Numbered from the stretch's first letter, positions 32,684 through 43,962 are shown. The stretch is 64,000 bases of DNA from Peromyscus leucopus (GCF_004664715.2 NC_051069.1:7951501-8015500); one strand, 5' to 3'. Made by a program: numbers and translations. Notes: generated by a model from the letters alone, not told the origin.

Positions 32684-33227
32684 ATATTATTTATTTTTAA
32701 TCATTTTATATATCATTTTGTTATAATGTATAGTTGCCTGTATAGATCAATGTTATTTGATGTGTATTTTATTCTTTTTTCTTTTTTTTTTTTTTTATAG
32801 AATTCAGGTAGTAACCCATGTTAGTCAGTCATTTCTGCTCATGGGTAATGTTAGATGCTATAATTCCAAATGTATTTTTAATAAGCTTTTTTCCTTTATT
32901 TTTATTTTAAGTCCACCACATGCATGCAGTGCCTGAGGAAACCAAACAAAGACTGTGATCTTTTAACTTGGTTGGACACTTCCTCCCGGCTGCCAATGTC
33001 ATCACAGTGTTTTTACCCCCATGTGAGGACAAGGCTCTCTGCCAATCGATGCTTCCTAGAGAGTCCGTATCATAAAGGGGCACAAGTAAACTCGGGGGGA
33101 AGATGGAATTGTCACTGTCTTGATTGCATTGATGGTCACGGGTACACACATAGGTCAGAGTTATTAAGTTGCACCTCTAAATATCTGTATCCTTTAGACT
33201 TCAATAGCACCACTTAAAAGCTTTTAC
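32684..33227. other. Unique-looking DNA
   Basis: No element recognised beyond a T run at 32777-32797. Confidence 0.4.
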
Positions 33228-33420
33228 TTTTTTACGTTTTCTTCTAAGACAAGGCCACTGTGTATCCCAAGCTGGTGTCAAACCCACTGCAAGTCTCCTG
33301 CCTCCGCCTTCCAAGTGCTGGGATTACATGCTTGTGCCATCACACCCAGTGTGTTGTGATCAACCCCGAGAGTGATGCATGCTAGGCAAGCACTTCAGCA
33401 TCTGTGCAATATTCCCTGCT
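33228..33420 (-). repeat. B1-like plus ID-like composite
   Basis: 'CTCCTGCCTCCGCCTTCCAA' and 'GTGCTGGGATTACATGC' (B1 part), then 'GCTAGGCAAGCACTTCAGC' (ID part). Confidence 0.65.
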
Positions 33421-33699
33421 TAAACAAACAAAAACAAACTTTCTAAAGGTTCAGCTGGTAACTCCTGTTCTTTTGCCATTGTCCGTAGACTTAGCCACTA
33501 ATTGGTTTGATCGTTGTGAAACATACCCAATCAGTTCCCCTCTAAAGGGTATCTTAGCATATTATATTATCAGCAGTACAAAGCACGTTCAGTTGAGAAA
33601 TAGATATATTCATCCACATTATAGAGTTCTAGTTAAAATATAAACATATAGTTGCAAGAAGAGCTTGTGGCATGGGACTCTTTAAAAGTTTTAATAGTT
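33421..33699. other. Unique-looking DNA
   Basis: No element recognised. Confidence 0.35.
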
Positions 33700-34192
33700 G
33701 GGGTGGAGCGATACTCCAGTCGTTAAAGTGCTTACTGTGAGAGAATGAGACCAGAGTTCAACCCCCAGCACCCATGTTTAAAAATCTGGACATGGGGGCT
33801 GTGCTAGTTTTTGCCACCTTGACACGAACTAGAGTCGTCTGAAAAGAGGGAATCTCAATTGAGAAAATGCCTGAATCAGATTGGCCTGTAGGCAAAACTG
33901 TATGGCACAGTCTTGATGACTGGGCAGGTGTTCCTAGGTTTAATAAGAAAGCAGCTGAGTGAACCATGGAATGGAAGCAGCCTTCCTCCATGGTTCTACT
34001 TCAGTTCCTGCCTCCAGGTTCCTTCTTGAGCTCCTGTCCTGACTTTCCTCAGTGATGAACTCTAATGTGGCAGTATAAGATGAAATACCTCCCCAGGTGG
34101 GTTTTGTCTAGTTTTTTTTTTTTTAAACACAGCAACAGAAAGGAATTTGGCATAGCCTTTGTAATCTCAGCACTGGGGAGGTGGAGACAGGT
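33700..34192 (+). repeat. RSINE2-like SINE, split by an LTR-like element
   Basis: Head at 33700-33798 ('AGAGTTCAACCCCCAGCACC') and body at about 34141-34192 ('TTTGTAATCTCAGCACTGGG'), separated by the insert at 33800-34140. Confidence 0.6.
33800..34140 (+). mobile_element. Rodent LTR-like dispersed element
   Basis: Begins TGTGCTAG; contains 'ACTAGAGTCGTCTGAAAAGA', 'TCAATTGAGAAAATGCCTGA' and 'TCCTGCCTCCAGGTTCC'. I recognise it as a common rodent repeat but not its formal name. An opposite-strand relative lies at 34628-34985 and a partial one at 47041-47205. Confidence 0.65.
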
Positions 34193-34335
34193 TATTTGTA
34201 TGTGTGTGCAGTTGCATATATGTGGCCAGTATATATGCATATGTGTGTGTGTAGGCCAGAGGTCAACTACAGTGTCATTCCTCAGATGTAGGCCACAGTT
34301 TTTAAAGTTTATTATAAAAATATATATATAAGTTA

Positions 34336-34498
34336 CTGGGCGATGATGGCGCACACCTTTAATCCCAGCACTCAGGAGGCAGAGGCAGGTGGATCTCTGT
34401 GAGTTCAAGGCCAGACTGGCTTACAGAACTAGTTCTAGAACAGCCAAAGCTACACAAAGAAACTCTGTCTTGAAAACAAAAACAAAACAAAACAAAAA
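34336..34498 (+). repeat. B1 SINE nested in RSINE2-like element
   Basis: 'GCGATGATGGCGCACACCTT' to 'AAAGAAACTCTGTCTTG' and CAAAA tail. Confidence 0.92.
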
Positions 34499-34627
34499 GT
34501 TGCAAATGAAATAGCAGGGGTTCTCATCGGCCTGGAGTTCCCAAATAAGTCAGGCTTATGTGGCGGGGATCCACCCGTTTCTGCTTCTCCAGCGCTGGGA
34601 TTACAAGCACATGCCACTATACCTGGT

Positions 34628-34985
34628 GTCTTAGTCAAGCAAAAACAAGTTAGGAAGGAAGGGGTTTATTCAGCTCAGACTCCCATATCTGTCCATCATC
34701 GAAGGCAGTGAAGACAGGAACTGCAACAGGGTGGGAACCTGGAGGCAGGAGCTGATGCAGAGGTCACAGAGGGGTGCTGCTTGCTCAGCCTGCTTTCTTC
34801 TAGAACCCAGGACCACCGTCCCAGGGATGCCATCATCCACAATGGGCAGGTCCTGCCCCTATCAATCACTAATTAAGAAAATGCTCTCCAGGCTGGCCCA
34901 CAGCCAGATCTTATAGAAGCATTTTCTCAATAAAGGTTCTCTCCTCTTAGATGACTAACGTTTATGTCAACTTGACACAAATCTA
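34628..34985 (-). mobile_element. Rodent LTR-like dispersed element (inverted relative)
   Basis: Contains 'GGTTTATTCAGCTCAGACTC', 'GGAACCTGGAGGCAGGAGCT' and 'TTATGTCAACTTGACACAAA'. Near-direct repeats flank it (CCAGGTATA and CCAGGTGTA on the minus strand). Confidence 0.65.
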
Positions 34986-35209
34986 GATAATACACCTGGA
35001 TTTTTTTTATGGGAGTACCGCAGCTCAAACTCAGTTTCTCATAATTGAGCAGAAAACACTTTTCCAGCTGAGCTGTTTCTCTGGCCCCAGACCTTCCATC
35101 TCCTGAAAAGAGAATTCTATCAAAAAGTAGCAGAGACTCAAGAAACTGGAGTGTTTGCCTAACATGAGGAGACTCTGTGCTTGATCTCAAATACTTTTCA
35201 AAATAATAT

Positions 35210-35426
35210 TTTTACTATATGTTATAGGTATAGATGCTTTGCCTGAGTGTGTGTTTGTGCACTGTGTGCATGTCTGGTGTCCACAGAGATCAGGAGAGGG
35301 TGTTAGATCCCCTGGTATTGGAGTTACAGATGCTTGTGAGCCACTCTGTGGGTGCTGGGAATCGAAACCATGTCTTCTAGAAAAGCAACAAGTGCTCTTA
35401 ACCACTGAGCCTTCTCTCCAACCTCT
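35210..35426 (-). repeat. B3 (B2-class) SINE
   Basis: 'TGTCTGGTGTCCACAGAGAT' to 'CACTGAGCCTTCTCTCC'. Confidence 0.85.
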
Positions 35427-36267
35427 TAAGTACTTTTTTTTGATATTATAAATAAGTTTTTCTGCTGCTTTAAGCAAACAGAAATGATGGAAAGCCAATA
35501 CGGAACATTTGGCTGTGTTTAGAAAGTATCTTCAAGTACTGCAGAGCCCTTAACAGTCAGATCTCAAGTCCTGGCAGCATTCCAGGCACATGTCACTACA
35601 GTCACAGCTAAATAAACTTAAGGCCCAAATGTGTCTCACACAAGGGGTTCTAACAGTATAGACATGAACCAGATAGAAAAACATGGCTTATAAATCTCAG
35701 CCCCATGCCATTTCTGAAATGATGTCATCCCTTTACACCTGGAACTCTATCTGGCTGTTTCTCAGAAGTTATTTTAAAACACTGTAGTTCAAATGATGCA
35801 TGAAGGCAAACGACGAAAGCTGGAACCGTTTACAGCGGTGGAGCACACGCTGCTTACAGCCTAGTCCTGTCCACCTGTTAAAACCGGTGCTCCGATGGCT
35901 CTGCCAGACATTTCGATGGCTTCTTAAGTGAAAGCCTGTGGCCTTAAAGTAATCCTTGGTATCTGTGCCACAGGGCTTCCTCATGGGTGTGAAAACCTTC
36001 CAGCAGCCATTTATGAGCTTTCACAAACTCTTGGGATGACTTCCAAAGCAGAACCTACATTTGCCAAATTATACTCGTTGTGAAACAGTGTTAGAGTGAC
36101 ATTGTCATGTATTGAACCCACAAGCAGAAATGTATTAGTCACATGATCCTATCAGCAATTTGTTTCTTTAAATAGACCAAATATGGTGTAATTCTTTTTG
36201 AAATACAATGTATCTAACAATTTAAAAGAATAACAGTAAAAAAATGTTATAATAGCAATCACCGATT
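35427..36267. other. SINE-free stretch
   Basis: About 840 bp of unique-looking DNA without ORF signature. Possible regulatory DNA, but nothing specific seen. Confidence 0.4.
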
Positions 36268-36430
36268 CTAGGACCGATGAGATAGCTCAGCCAATAAAGG
36301 CACATGCCAAAAAGCTTCCTGAGCTGAGTTGGGTCCCCAGGACTGACTTGGTGGAAGGAAAGAACAAGCCCCGCTCTCAAAAAAAAAGTTGTGTGTATGC
36401 ACACACACACACACACAAAAAAAAATAAAA
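36268..36430 (+). repeat. B4/RSINE1-like SINE
   Basis: 'GATGAGATAGCTCAGCC', 'GGTGGAAGGAAAGAACAAGC', (CA)n at 36399-36417. Confidence 0.75.
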
Positions 36431-37642
36431 TACAAAAGAAATCATCAATTCTAAACCTGATGCTTGAGAGAAATAACCAAGAACAGGGGGTTCTGTAGCA
36501 GTCTGGGCCACTCGTGTCCCTGCCCTTGGGTGGCCATCTGAGGCATCATCTTTGACTCAGCCCCTTTTCATAGCTTTGAAAATGACCACTTCTCAACATT
36601 CTCCTCGAATGAGTAATTCCACCTCTTCCAACAATGCCTCATAAATGCAACTTTTACTTCTGGAGTTATCTTTAAGTTAAAGTTATTTCTAAGTATTGTG
36701 TTCTCATCTGTGCTCCCTGACTCTGAGTGGTAAGACAATGGTTTTCTAACTTTTAACATATTCACCTCAGCCAGCATTTACATTCCAATTACCGTGCAAA
36801 ACACAGAAGGACCATGGTAGACCATAAATAGGAACACCCAAGAGGCAGAAAGCATGCTCCCAGACAAGGAACTTTAATAAAAGTCAGACTGTGACAAGTT
36901 GCACACGAAGCAGACTCACTCGTTGCTGTGGAAGCCCAGGGGATTGAATACTCATTGTGAAGACTGAAAGTGGGAGGAAAAATGACATTTGAACCAATCC
37001 TGACAGGTCTTTCTGAGCCCTTCTACAAAGCTAAGGACATCATGGAGTTTGGGGCTGAGGATAGGTCGAAGTAGAAAGGGCATTTTTTTCTTTGAATTTT
37101 TATAACAAATACAAAACCCGAAAGAGATGCTCATAAATGACTCCAGCACTTGAACTGTCTTTGGGAGTGGCCAGAAGTTCGAGTCATTTGGAAGGATGGC
37201 TATCTGTGCTGACTTGCAGGAAATATGAGTCAGCGTGTCTCATCTGCTCAGCACGAGAGGTGCAGCCTGGAGATTTGGAAAACACCAGGCTAAACAAATC
37301 AGACACCAACTTGCTTTGTTTGTATTGACTGATCCAGACACACATCCTGCAAAAAGGACAGGGGAGTCACCCTTTTATTGCCAAGGCTTAAGGAAAACTG
37401 CCTGAAAGGGAAGCACCTGTAATTCAAAAGAATGAACTTGGGGGAGGGGGCAGCTCCTGTGTTCTCTATAGTTCCTTAGAATGGGAGACACACCTTAAAT
37501 CCACACTTCTCCCCTACATGTTAGTATTACATAATGGATTGTCTCCTGCTACTTCAATCAAAAGTGCATCTGAAAGTCAGCATTTTCAAAGGAACTCATT
37601 ATTTTTGTCCCAAACCTGTTATTCCTATATTCTGTAATTACT
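36431..37642. other. SINE-free stretch of 1.2 kb
   Basis: The second longest repeat-poor interval to the right of the island. No exon or known element recognised. Confidence 0.45.
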
Positions 37643-37779
37643 GGCCAAACACAATAGCACATACCTTTAATCCCAGCACTAGAGAGGCAGAGGCAGGAAG
37701 ACCTTTGTGAGTTAGAGGTCAGTATGATCTATATACTGAGTTCTAAGATGGCCAGGGCTACATAGAGAGACTGTTTCAG

Positions 37780-37816
<37 letters not shown>
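37643..37816 (+). repeat. B1 SINE with long A tail
   Basis: 'CTTTAATCCCAGCACTAGAG' to 'ATAGAGAGACTGTTTC', A tail at 37780-37815. Confidence 0.88.
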
Positions 37817-37819
<3 letters not shown>

Positions 37820-37822
37820 TAT

Positions 37823-38042
37823 TATGAGCTGCAGAGACGGCTCAGTGGTTAAGAGTCTCTGTTGCTCTTGCAGAGGACCTGGGTTCAGTTGCCAGCATCC
37901 ATGTGGATCACAACCATCCTTAACTCCAACTCCAGGGGAGTCAAGAATGACACCTTCTTCTGACCTCCTTGGGTTCCAGGAATGTGGGTGGTATGCATAC
38001 ATACATACATGCAGGCAAAATACTCAGACAAATAAATAAACC
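37823..38042 (+). repeat. B3 (B2-class) SINE
   Basis: 'GCAGAGACGGCTCAGTGGTT' to 'CATACATACATGCAGGC'. Confidence 0.87.
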
Positions 38043-38049
38043 TAAACTA

Positions 38050-38196
38050 TGTCATTTGTGTGTGATATCTGTAGTGCACATGTGGACATCAGAGGACAAC
38101 TCTGGAGTATGTCCCTTACGAGGGCTCCAGGGCTCAAACCTATCATCAGGCTTGTATGGCAAGCACTTCAGCTGAAGGAGCCCTCTCCCTGGCACC
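38050..38196 (-). repeat. B4/RSINE1-like SINE
   Basis: 'CACATGTGGACATCAGAGGA' to 'GGCAAGCACTTCAGC'. Confidence 0.72.
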
Positions 38197-38408
38197 TCTT
38201 TCTTATATTTTGAGACAGAATCTCTCAATGAACCTGGACATTGCCGGCTGGCTGGATTGACTGGCCAGGGAGCTCCTGGGATCCACCTGTCTCTGCCTCC
38301 TCAATGGTAGCTTTACATGTACTTCCCACTGCATGGCTGTGGGGATCTGACTGATGTCCTCATGCTTGAGTGGAAGCGGTTTACCAACTGAGCCGTCTCT
38401 CCAGCCCC
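38197..38408 (-). repeat. RSINE2-like SINE
   Basis: 'CACCTGTCTCTGCCTCC' to the reversed head 'CCGTCTCTCCAGCCCC'. Confidence 0.75.
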
Positions 38409-38475
38409 TGTATTCTCTAATTTCTTGAATGGCACCCACATTTGAGTCATCAATCTCATTTTCCCTTCCTGCCCA

Positions 38476-38556
38476 TTTTTATCTGGTGTTGGGGGTTGAA
38501 TCCAGGGCTTCACGAATGTTAGCTAAGCACTCTGTGAACTGAGTCTATGTTGCCAT
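38476..38556 (-). repeat. ID-class SINE
   Basis: 'GGGGGTTGAATCCAGGGCTT' then 'GCTAAGCACTCTGTGAACTG'. Confidence 0.6.
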
Positions 38557-38588
38557 CAATGTCTAATCTTGAAGTTACCTAAGAGGGC

Positions 38589-38755
38589 TGTGGTGGTTTG
38601 AATGAGAATGGCCCCCACAGGCTCATTTATTTGAATGCTTGGTCCCCTGTTGGTGGAACTGTTTGGAAAGGATTGGGAGGTGTAGCTTTGTTGGAGGAGG
38701 TGCATCACTAGGGGTAGGTTTTGAGATTTCAAAAGCCCTTAGCATTTCCAAATAG

Positions 38756-38799
<44 letters not shown>

Positions 38800-38998
38800 A
38801 TTATATATTTTTTTATTTATATATATATATATATCAGATATAAGCTCCCAGCTGCTGCTTCAACGTCCTGCCCTGTTGCCTACTGCCATCTTCTCAGCCA
38901 TGATGGCTGTGGACTCTGACCCTCTGAAACCATGAACCAAATAAAACACTTTCTGTCATAAATTGCCTTGGCTATGGTGTTTTGTCATGGCAATAAAA
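38589..38998 (+). mobile_element. Rodent LTR-like dispersed element with embedded (TC)n
   Basis: Begins TGTGGTGGTTTGAATGAGAA; has 'GGAGGAGGTGCATCACTAGG', a (TC)n at 38760-38795, an (AT) tract to 38835, and the 3' part 'GCCTTGGCTATGGTGTTTTG'. Familiar rodent repeat; formal name not recalled. Confidence 0.65.
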
Positions 38999-39009
38999 AA
39001 GTAACTTGC

Positions 39010-39235
39010 GGGGCTGGAAAGATGGCTCAGTGGTTGAGTGAGTGACTGCTCTTCCAGAAGACCCAGGTTCAATTCCCAGCAACCACATGGCAGCTCACAA
39101 CTGTCCATGACTTGATGCTGTATGATTCATGACTCCCGTTCCAGGCCTTCTGACACCCTCGCACAGACATACATGCAGGTGAAACACCAATGAACAAAAA
39201 GTAAAAATAAATTATAAAAAAACAAACAAACAAAA
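39010..39235 (+). repeat. B2-class SINE
   Basis: Head 'GGGGCTGGAAAGATGGCTCA' to 'TACATGCAGGTGAAACACC'. Confidence 0.88.
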
Positions 39236-39250
39236 AGAAAAAAAAAGTAA

Positions 39251-39413
39251 CTTGCTGGGTGGTGGCGGCAGCAGGGCATGCCTTTGATCCCAGCACTCGG
39301 GAGGCAGAGCCAGGCAGAGCTCTGTGAGTTCAAGGCCAGCCTGGTCTACAGAGCGAGATCCAGGACAGGCACCAAAACTACATAGAGAAACCCTGTCTTG
39401 AAAAAAAAAAAAA
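39251..39413 (+). repeat. B1 SINE
   Basis: 'GATCCCAGCACTCGGGAGGC' to 'AGAGAAACCCTGTCTTG' with A tail. Confidence 0.93.
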
Positions 39414-39565
39414 GTAACGAAAACAGGGTGCCAGGCATTAAGCTCGTCCCTCTTTCTCCGCTGCCACTCTCTAGGGTGATGGAGCATCTCTCATTCACTG
39501 ACAGCACAAGGTTCTTGACAGACAGGAAGCGTTTAAACCTCTGCTACCTGTAAGAGCACTTCAGT

Positions 39566-39685
39566 CAGGCTGAGCCTATGGCATAAGCCTGTGATGCCGT
39601 CTTTCCGGGAACTGAGGCGGGAAGGCTGTGATTTGAAGGCCAACCTAAGCCACATAATGAAACGTTGTATCAAAAAACCAAAAGA
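39566..39685 (+). repeat. B1-like SINE (old)
   Basis: 'GGGAACTGAGGCGGGAAGGC' and 'TTTGAAGGCCAACCTAAGCC'. Confidence 0.6.
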
Positions 39686-39805
39686 AGCGCCTCGTTCCCT
39701 TTTCCACACACTGTGAGTACAAAGACACTCCTCACTTGTGTCAAGAGCAAAATTCATCCTGAAGGGAAAAGTCCCACAATTAGCTTATTCAAGATTTAGA
39801 GGATA

Positions 39806-40020
39806 AGGCTGGAAAGACGGCTCAGAGATTAACTATTCTTGAAGACGGTCTGAATTCGGTTCTCAACACAGACATTGGGCAGCTAACAAAGACCTGTAAC
39901 CCAGCTCCAAGGGATCCGACACCCTCTTCTGGCCTATATGGATACCTGCACACACATGACATACACTCACACAGACACAAATGGACAGACACACACACAC
40001 AAATAAAAAGTAAAAAATAA
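39806..40020 (+). repeat. B3 (B2-class) SINE
   Basis: 'GGCTGGAAAGACGGCTCAG' to 'CACCCTCTTCTGGCCTATA'. Confidence 0.82.
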
Positions 40021-40035
40021 ACTGCTTTAAAATAG

Positions 40036-40207
40036 TTCATTTTTATTGTATGTTCTGTGGTGTTTTGCCTGCATGTATGTCTGTGTGAGGGTGTCAGATC
40101 TTGGAGTTACAGACAGTTGGGAGCTGCTGTGTGGGTGCTGAGAATTGAACACGGGTCCTCTGGAAGAGCAGTCAGTGCTTTCAACTGCTGAGCCATCTCT
40201 CCAGCCC
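40036..40207 (-). repeat. B2-class SINE
   Basis: 'GCCTGCATGTATGTCTGTG' to the reversed head 'GCCATCTCTCCAGCCC'. Faces 39806-40020, forming an inverted SINE pair. Confidence 0.88.
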
Positions 40208-40555
40208 AATAAACTGTTTTAAAAGATTTGGAGAATAACAGACTGCTAAAATAGATATTTCAGCTTAGAAAGATCTCCAAAGCCCCCTGCATATCAGTTT
40301 TCCTGATAACTAAATAACTCTCAAGTTGTTTCAGGCTCTCAAGTGTGAGCATCACCTAACTGTTTGCCAGCAGTACTCAGCCTTCCTCTGTGTTTCTCAG
40401 AATCCTGCAAGCTTGCACATTTGGTTGTAATTGCTTTAACAGCATCTGTAATTTAATAAATGTCACTTTGTTGAATTAATAGACTTTAGACATTATCATA
40501 CCTATGGAGTTAATACTCTATGATAATAACTTAGAGAGCTTAAAATTATGTTAAG
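40208..40555. other. Unique-looking DNA
   Basis: No element recognised. Confidence 0.4.
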
Positions 40556-40776
40556 GGGCTAGGGATGTACCTCAGTTGGTAGAATGCTTGTCCAGCTTGC
40601 ACAAGAGCCTGGATTCACTCCTCGGCATAAAACCAGGCATGGTGGTGCTTGCCTGTAATCTCAGCATTTTCGAGGTGGCGTCAGGAGGACCAGAGATTCG
40701 GGATCATCCTTGGGTATATAATAAATTTGAGGCCCACCTAGGCTACATGAGAATCTGTTTCAAAATAAATTATGTT
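40556..40776 (+). repeat. ID/B1 composite SINE
   Basis: ID head 'GCTAGGGATGTACCTCAGTT' joined to a B1-like half 'GGTGCTTGCCTGTAATCTC'. Confidence 0.75.
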
Positions 40777-40798
40777 TCCAGGGAAAGAGAAAGAATTG

Positions 40799-40956
40799 TG
40801 CCAGGCAGTGGTGGCACATGCCTTTAATCCCAGCACTCAGGAGGCAGAGACAGGAGGATCTCTGAGTTCAAGGCCAACCTGGTCTACAGAGTGAGTTCCA
40901 GGACAGCCAGGGCTGTTATACAAAGAAACCCTGCCCCCCCCCAAAAAAAAACCCAG
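40799..40956 (+). repeat. B1 SINE
   Basis: 'GCCAGGCAGTGGTGGCACAT' to 'AAGAAACCCTGCCCCC' with A tail. Confidence 0.93.
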
Positions 40957-41295
40957 AGAGAGAGAAGTTGATATGAGTTATCTCTCATCTGAAAGTATTG
41001 GTACTAGATAGAAAAGAAGGTATTCAGGACAGTGCTGTCCAACTGCCATGGTCCTGCCCGCACGGAAGTCAGACCGTCTGGAAGGCAGTAGACAGTACAG
41101 ACGAAGAACAGCAGCCACAGAAATGCTTCCCATTAGGCTGGCCAGATCTATGATGATACTGGCCACATTTAGCTAATATTTAATATTTATGTATGAAAAG
41201 GGAATTGGGCAGATAATGGCTCTATGAAAAGAGACGAGAAATGTATTCCTCCATTTCAAATTCTCTCATAAAGTCAAGCTGAAAGATGCTGATGA
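40957..41295. other. Unique-looking DNA
   Basis: No element recognised. Confidence 0.35.
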
Positions 41296-41497
41296 TGGGG
41301 CTGGGAAGCTGGCTCCGTGGGTGTAAGTGCCAGCCGGGCAGGCCTGAAAGCCTGAATGTGATCCCTGGGATGCACGTCACTGTGGAAGGAGAGAACCAAC
41401 TCCACACGGTTGTTCTCTGGCCTCCGCACAGGTGCCATGGCAGATACACCCATACGTACACATAACCCACGCACACCTTTTAACTTTTAAAAAGAAA
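41296..41497 (+). repeat. B4/RSINE1-like SINE
   Basis: 'GGAAGGAGAGAACCAACTCC' and 'TTGTTCTCTGGCCTCCGC'. Confidence 0.82.
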
Positions 41498-41525
41498 TGC
41501 TAAAGATAATAAAAAATGCTCCTTG

Positions 41526-41701
41526 TGGGGACTGAGGAGTTGGCTCAGTCAGCAAAGTGCTTGCCACGCAAGCACAAAGACCTGAGTTCAGTCCCCAGGA
41601 CCCACATAAAAGCTAGGTGATAAGCTTTAGGCTCACTGAGAGATTGCTTCAGAAAAATAAGGTGGAGGGCAGTTGAGAAAGAGATCAGAAGTCAACCACT
41701 G

Positions 41702-41754
<53 letters not shown>
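41526..41754 (+). repeat. RSINE2-like SINE with (CA)n tail
   Basis: 'GGGGACTGAGGAGTTGGCTC', 'TTTAGGCTCACTGAGAGATT', (CA)n at 41703-41753. Confidence 0.82.
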
Positions 41755-41755
<1 letters not shown>

Positions 41756-42592
41756 GTCTTCACAAAGGACAACCTCAACGCTGGAGTTTAAGTAACTTCT
41801 ATAGCAGTTGGACAGTGGATTATGTTCCAGGACAATCAAGGTGAGCAGGCAACAGAAAATGTATTTCAAATCCATCATCTAACCCACATCAGTTGATTTC
41901 TTGTTTCTCTACTCCAGAGCATAGAACTTTCATGCAGAAATAAATCTCAGAGAGTAAACAATGACAAATTCAACTTTAAGACAGTCACCATTTGCCTACC
42001 CGGGACTTCTCCTCTGAAGTCATAGACATGCAACTGTGTGAAAAGAATTAGAGCCAGGTTCCACTTCTCAGATCTAGAGTGCTTAGCTCTCTACATTCCA
42101 CGTATACCCATCAGGCCTGAGAACGCAGGGCCAATCTCTCTTTGAAGCAAGACTGATAAATAGGAAAAACAACACAAAACCTTAGTTTTGGTAGGAAGAA
42201 ATTGAGCTCAGAAAAGTAAAATAAATGTTTCCAAGTCATCCGACAGATAGTGAGCTCAGGCCCCATGACCCCTGGGCCAATGGATCTCTACTGGAGAAGC
42301 CAACAAAACCAAAACTGCCATGTCTCTGGGCATAGAAATCCCTCCTCCCGCCCACCTGTATTTTACTTTAAACTATCCTATGTAATGCATGCTGATGGTG
42401 CTAGAGAAAGGGTTGCAAGACTAACAGATTCATTTTTGTAAGATGAGGTTTCTATAGTGCAATACTGGAAAATGAATGATACCTAATTATCTGGGAACAC
42501 TTGTGTCTTTTTGTTGGTTGAGAAGCTAGCAAGAAGTTAAGTCTTGGGGTACTACAGTATGGGAATTTTTGGTTTATTTTTCCTTTTTCTGT
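41755..42592. other. SINE-free stretch
   Basis: About 840 bp with no recognisable element or exon. Confidence 0.4.
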
Positions 42593-42713
42593 TTATTTAC
42601 TTACAGATAGGATCTCATGTCTGGCCTCAAACTCACTAGTTGAGCCTGGCCTTGAACTTCTGACCCTCCTGCCTCCCAACTGCTAGGACTACAGGAATGT
42701 GTCACCATGATTT
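42593..42713 (-). repeat. B1-like SINE (old)
   Basis: 'GATAGGATCTCATGTCTGGC' and 'CTCCTGCCTCCCAACTGC'. Confidence 0.55.
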
Positions 42714-42800
42714 TTTTAAATGAAATAGAACAGAAAATATCAGATCAATGAATTGTTATATGTGTGTGAATTCGTCACACCACACACTAATATCTCTACA

Positions 42801-42805
<5 letters not shown>

Positions 42806-42850
<45 letters not shown>
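42806..42850. repeat. (TA)n microsatellite
   Basis: About 22 uninterrupted TA units; self-complementary. Confidence 0.95.
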
Positions 42851-42853
<3 letters not shown>

Positions 42854-43225
42854 TATCGTGATACGCCATCTAAATTCTCTCTCTAGAACCAAAGCATTCA
42901 TTCTGCCAGCTGCCAAGAGTATTGGCAGCCACCAGATTTTATCTAGGTCCTTCTACAGGACTCTCCAGGAAGAAAGCTACTCACCCCAGGCCATGTCTTC
43001 TTCCTGGTTGCAACTGTATCCCGTAACTGGCAGGTAGGTAGAGAAAGGCCTGATCCCCTTCTCCAGTTCTCAGTAATCTGAAGGATCATGCCAGTCTCTG
43101 CAGGATTAGTTGAGGCCATCTGCTATTGGAGGTAGGCTGACTCCTCCCCCTTCCCGTTCTTGCCACTTTTCACCCACATGTGTGCCTCTTCTGGGGAACT
43201 TCTCAATAAACATTCTGCATACAAA
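42851..43225. other. Unique-looking DNA
   Basis: No element recognised. Confidence 0.35.
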
Positions 43226-43300
43226 GCCAGGAATGATGGCCCATGCCTATAATCTTGGGAAGCTGAGGCAGAAGGATTGCATGTTTGAGGCCAGCCTGGC
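43226..43300 (+). repeat. B1-like SINE, 5' half of a split copy
   Basis: 'GCCAGGAATGATGGCCCATG' to 'GAGGCCAGCCTGGC'. The 3' half resumes at about 43884. Confidence 0.7.
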
Positions 43301-43880
43301 TGTTGTGTCACACTACTCCTGGGGGGTTGTGAACAAACGTCTACCAACCCCAGATAGAAAACCAACCGCTGAGGATACCACCAAAGTCCAACTTGATGAA
43401 CCAATACATCTCATTGGGATTACACACAAGAGTGCGGGTGAAGGGTTATTTAGGAGAGCAGAAAGGACCCAAAGATAGCTGCATCATCAAAGTCCACCCC
43501 AGCATGGGCGCAGCTTATGAATGCCTGGAGCACACTGCACAGCCTACTGGCAGCTTGACAGGTTGGGAAGTGTCCTTTCTAGGTCACTCGGTTGGTCTGA
43601 GCCTCTTCTAGGATACTAGGCTAGTTAGTCTCTGCTCCTTCCAGGTAGCTTGACTGATCTGAGCCTCTTCTAGGCAGCTTAGCTTTAGAGTGTCTCTCAG
43701 CGGCCCTCACTGCTTATATATAGTGGGGGAGGAAGTTTCAGGAACTTTCTGAAGCCTTTGAGTTGTTTATTTCCTGAACTTAACTAGCTTCCCTTCAGGA
43801 TGGAATGTTTTACGTCTCCATAGAACATCCAGTGTCTTAGGCTTCCCTGGAAGGTGGATGGGCCAGGAAACTGCTACACA
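43301..43880 (+). mobile_element. LTR-like element inserted in a B1
   Basis: Bounded by TGTTGTGTCACAC and CTGCTACACA. Internal 'TTATATATAG' box at about 43715. It carries reiterated 'GAGCCTCTTCTAGG' motifs (43600, 43665). Exact ends and orientation are tentative; the flanking duplication (CCTGGC-like/GCTGGT) is imperfect. Confidence 0.6.
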
Positions 43881-43883
43881 ATG

Positions 43884-43952
43884 CTGGTTTATACACTGAA
43901 GTCCGAGCTACCTCATTTTACTAGCTACATAGTAAAACCCTGTCCCCAAACA
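43884..43952 (+). repeat. B1-like SINE, 3' half of a split copy
   Basis: 'GAAGTCCGAGCTACCTC' and 'CATAGTAAAACCCTGTCCC'. Confidence 0.6.
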
Positions 43953-43962
43953 AAAACATCCA

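Larger units (their letters stand above)
34205..35088 (-). repeat. RSINE2-like SINE, split twice
   Basis: Minus-strand pieces at 34205-34312 ('AGGCCAGAGGTCAACTACAG'), 34510-34627 ('CCAGCGCTGGGATTACAAGC') and 34990-35088 (head ending 'GTTTCTCTGGCCCC'). Interrupted by a B1 and by an LTR-like element. Confidence 0.6.
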
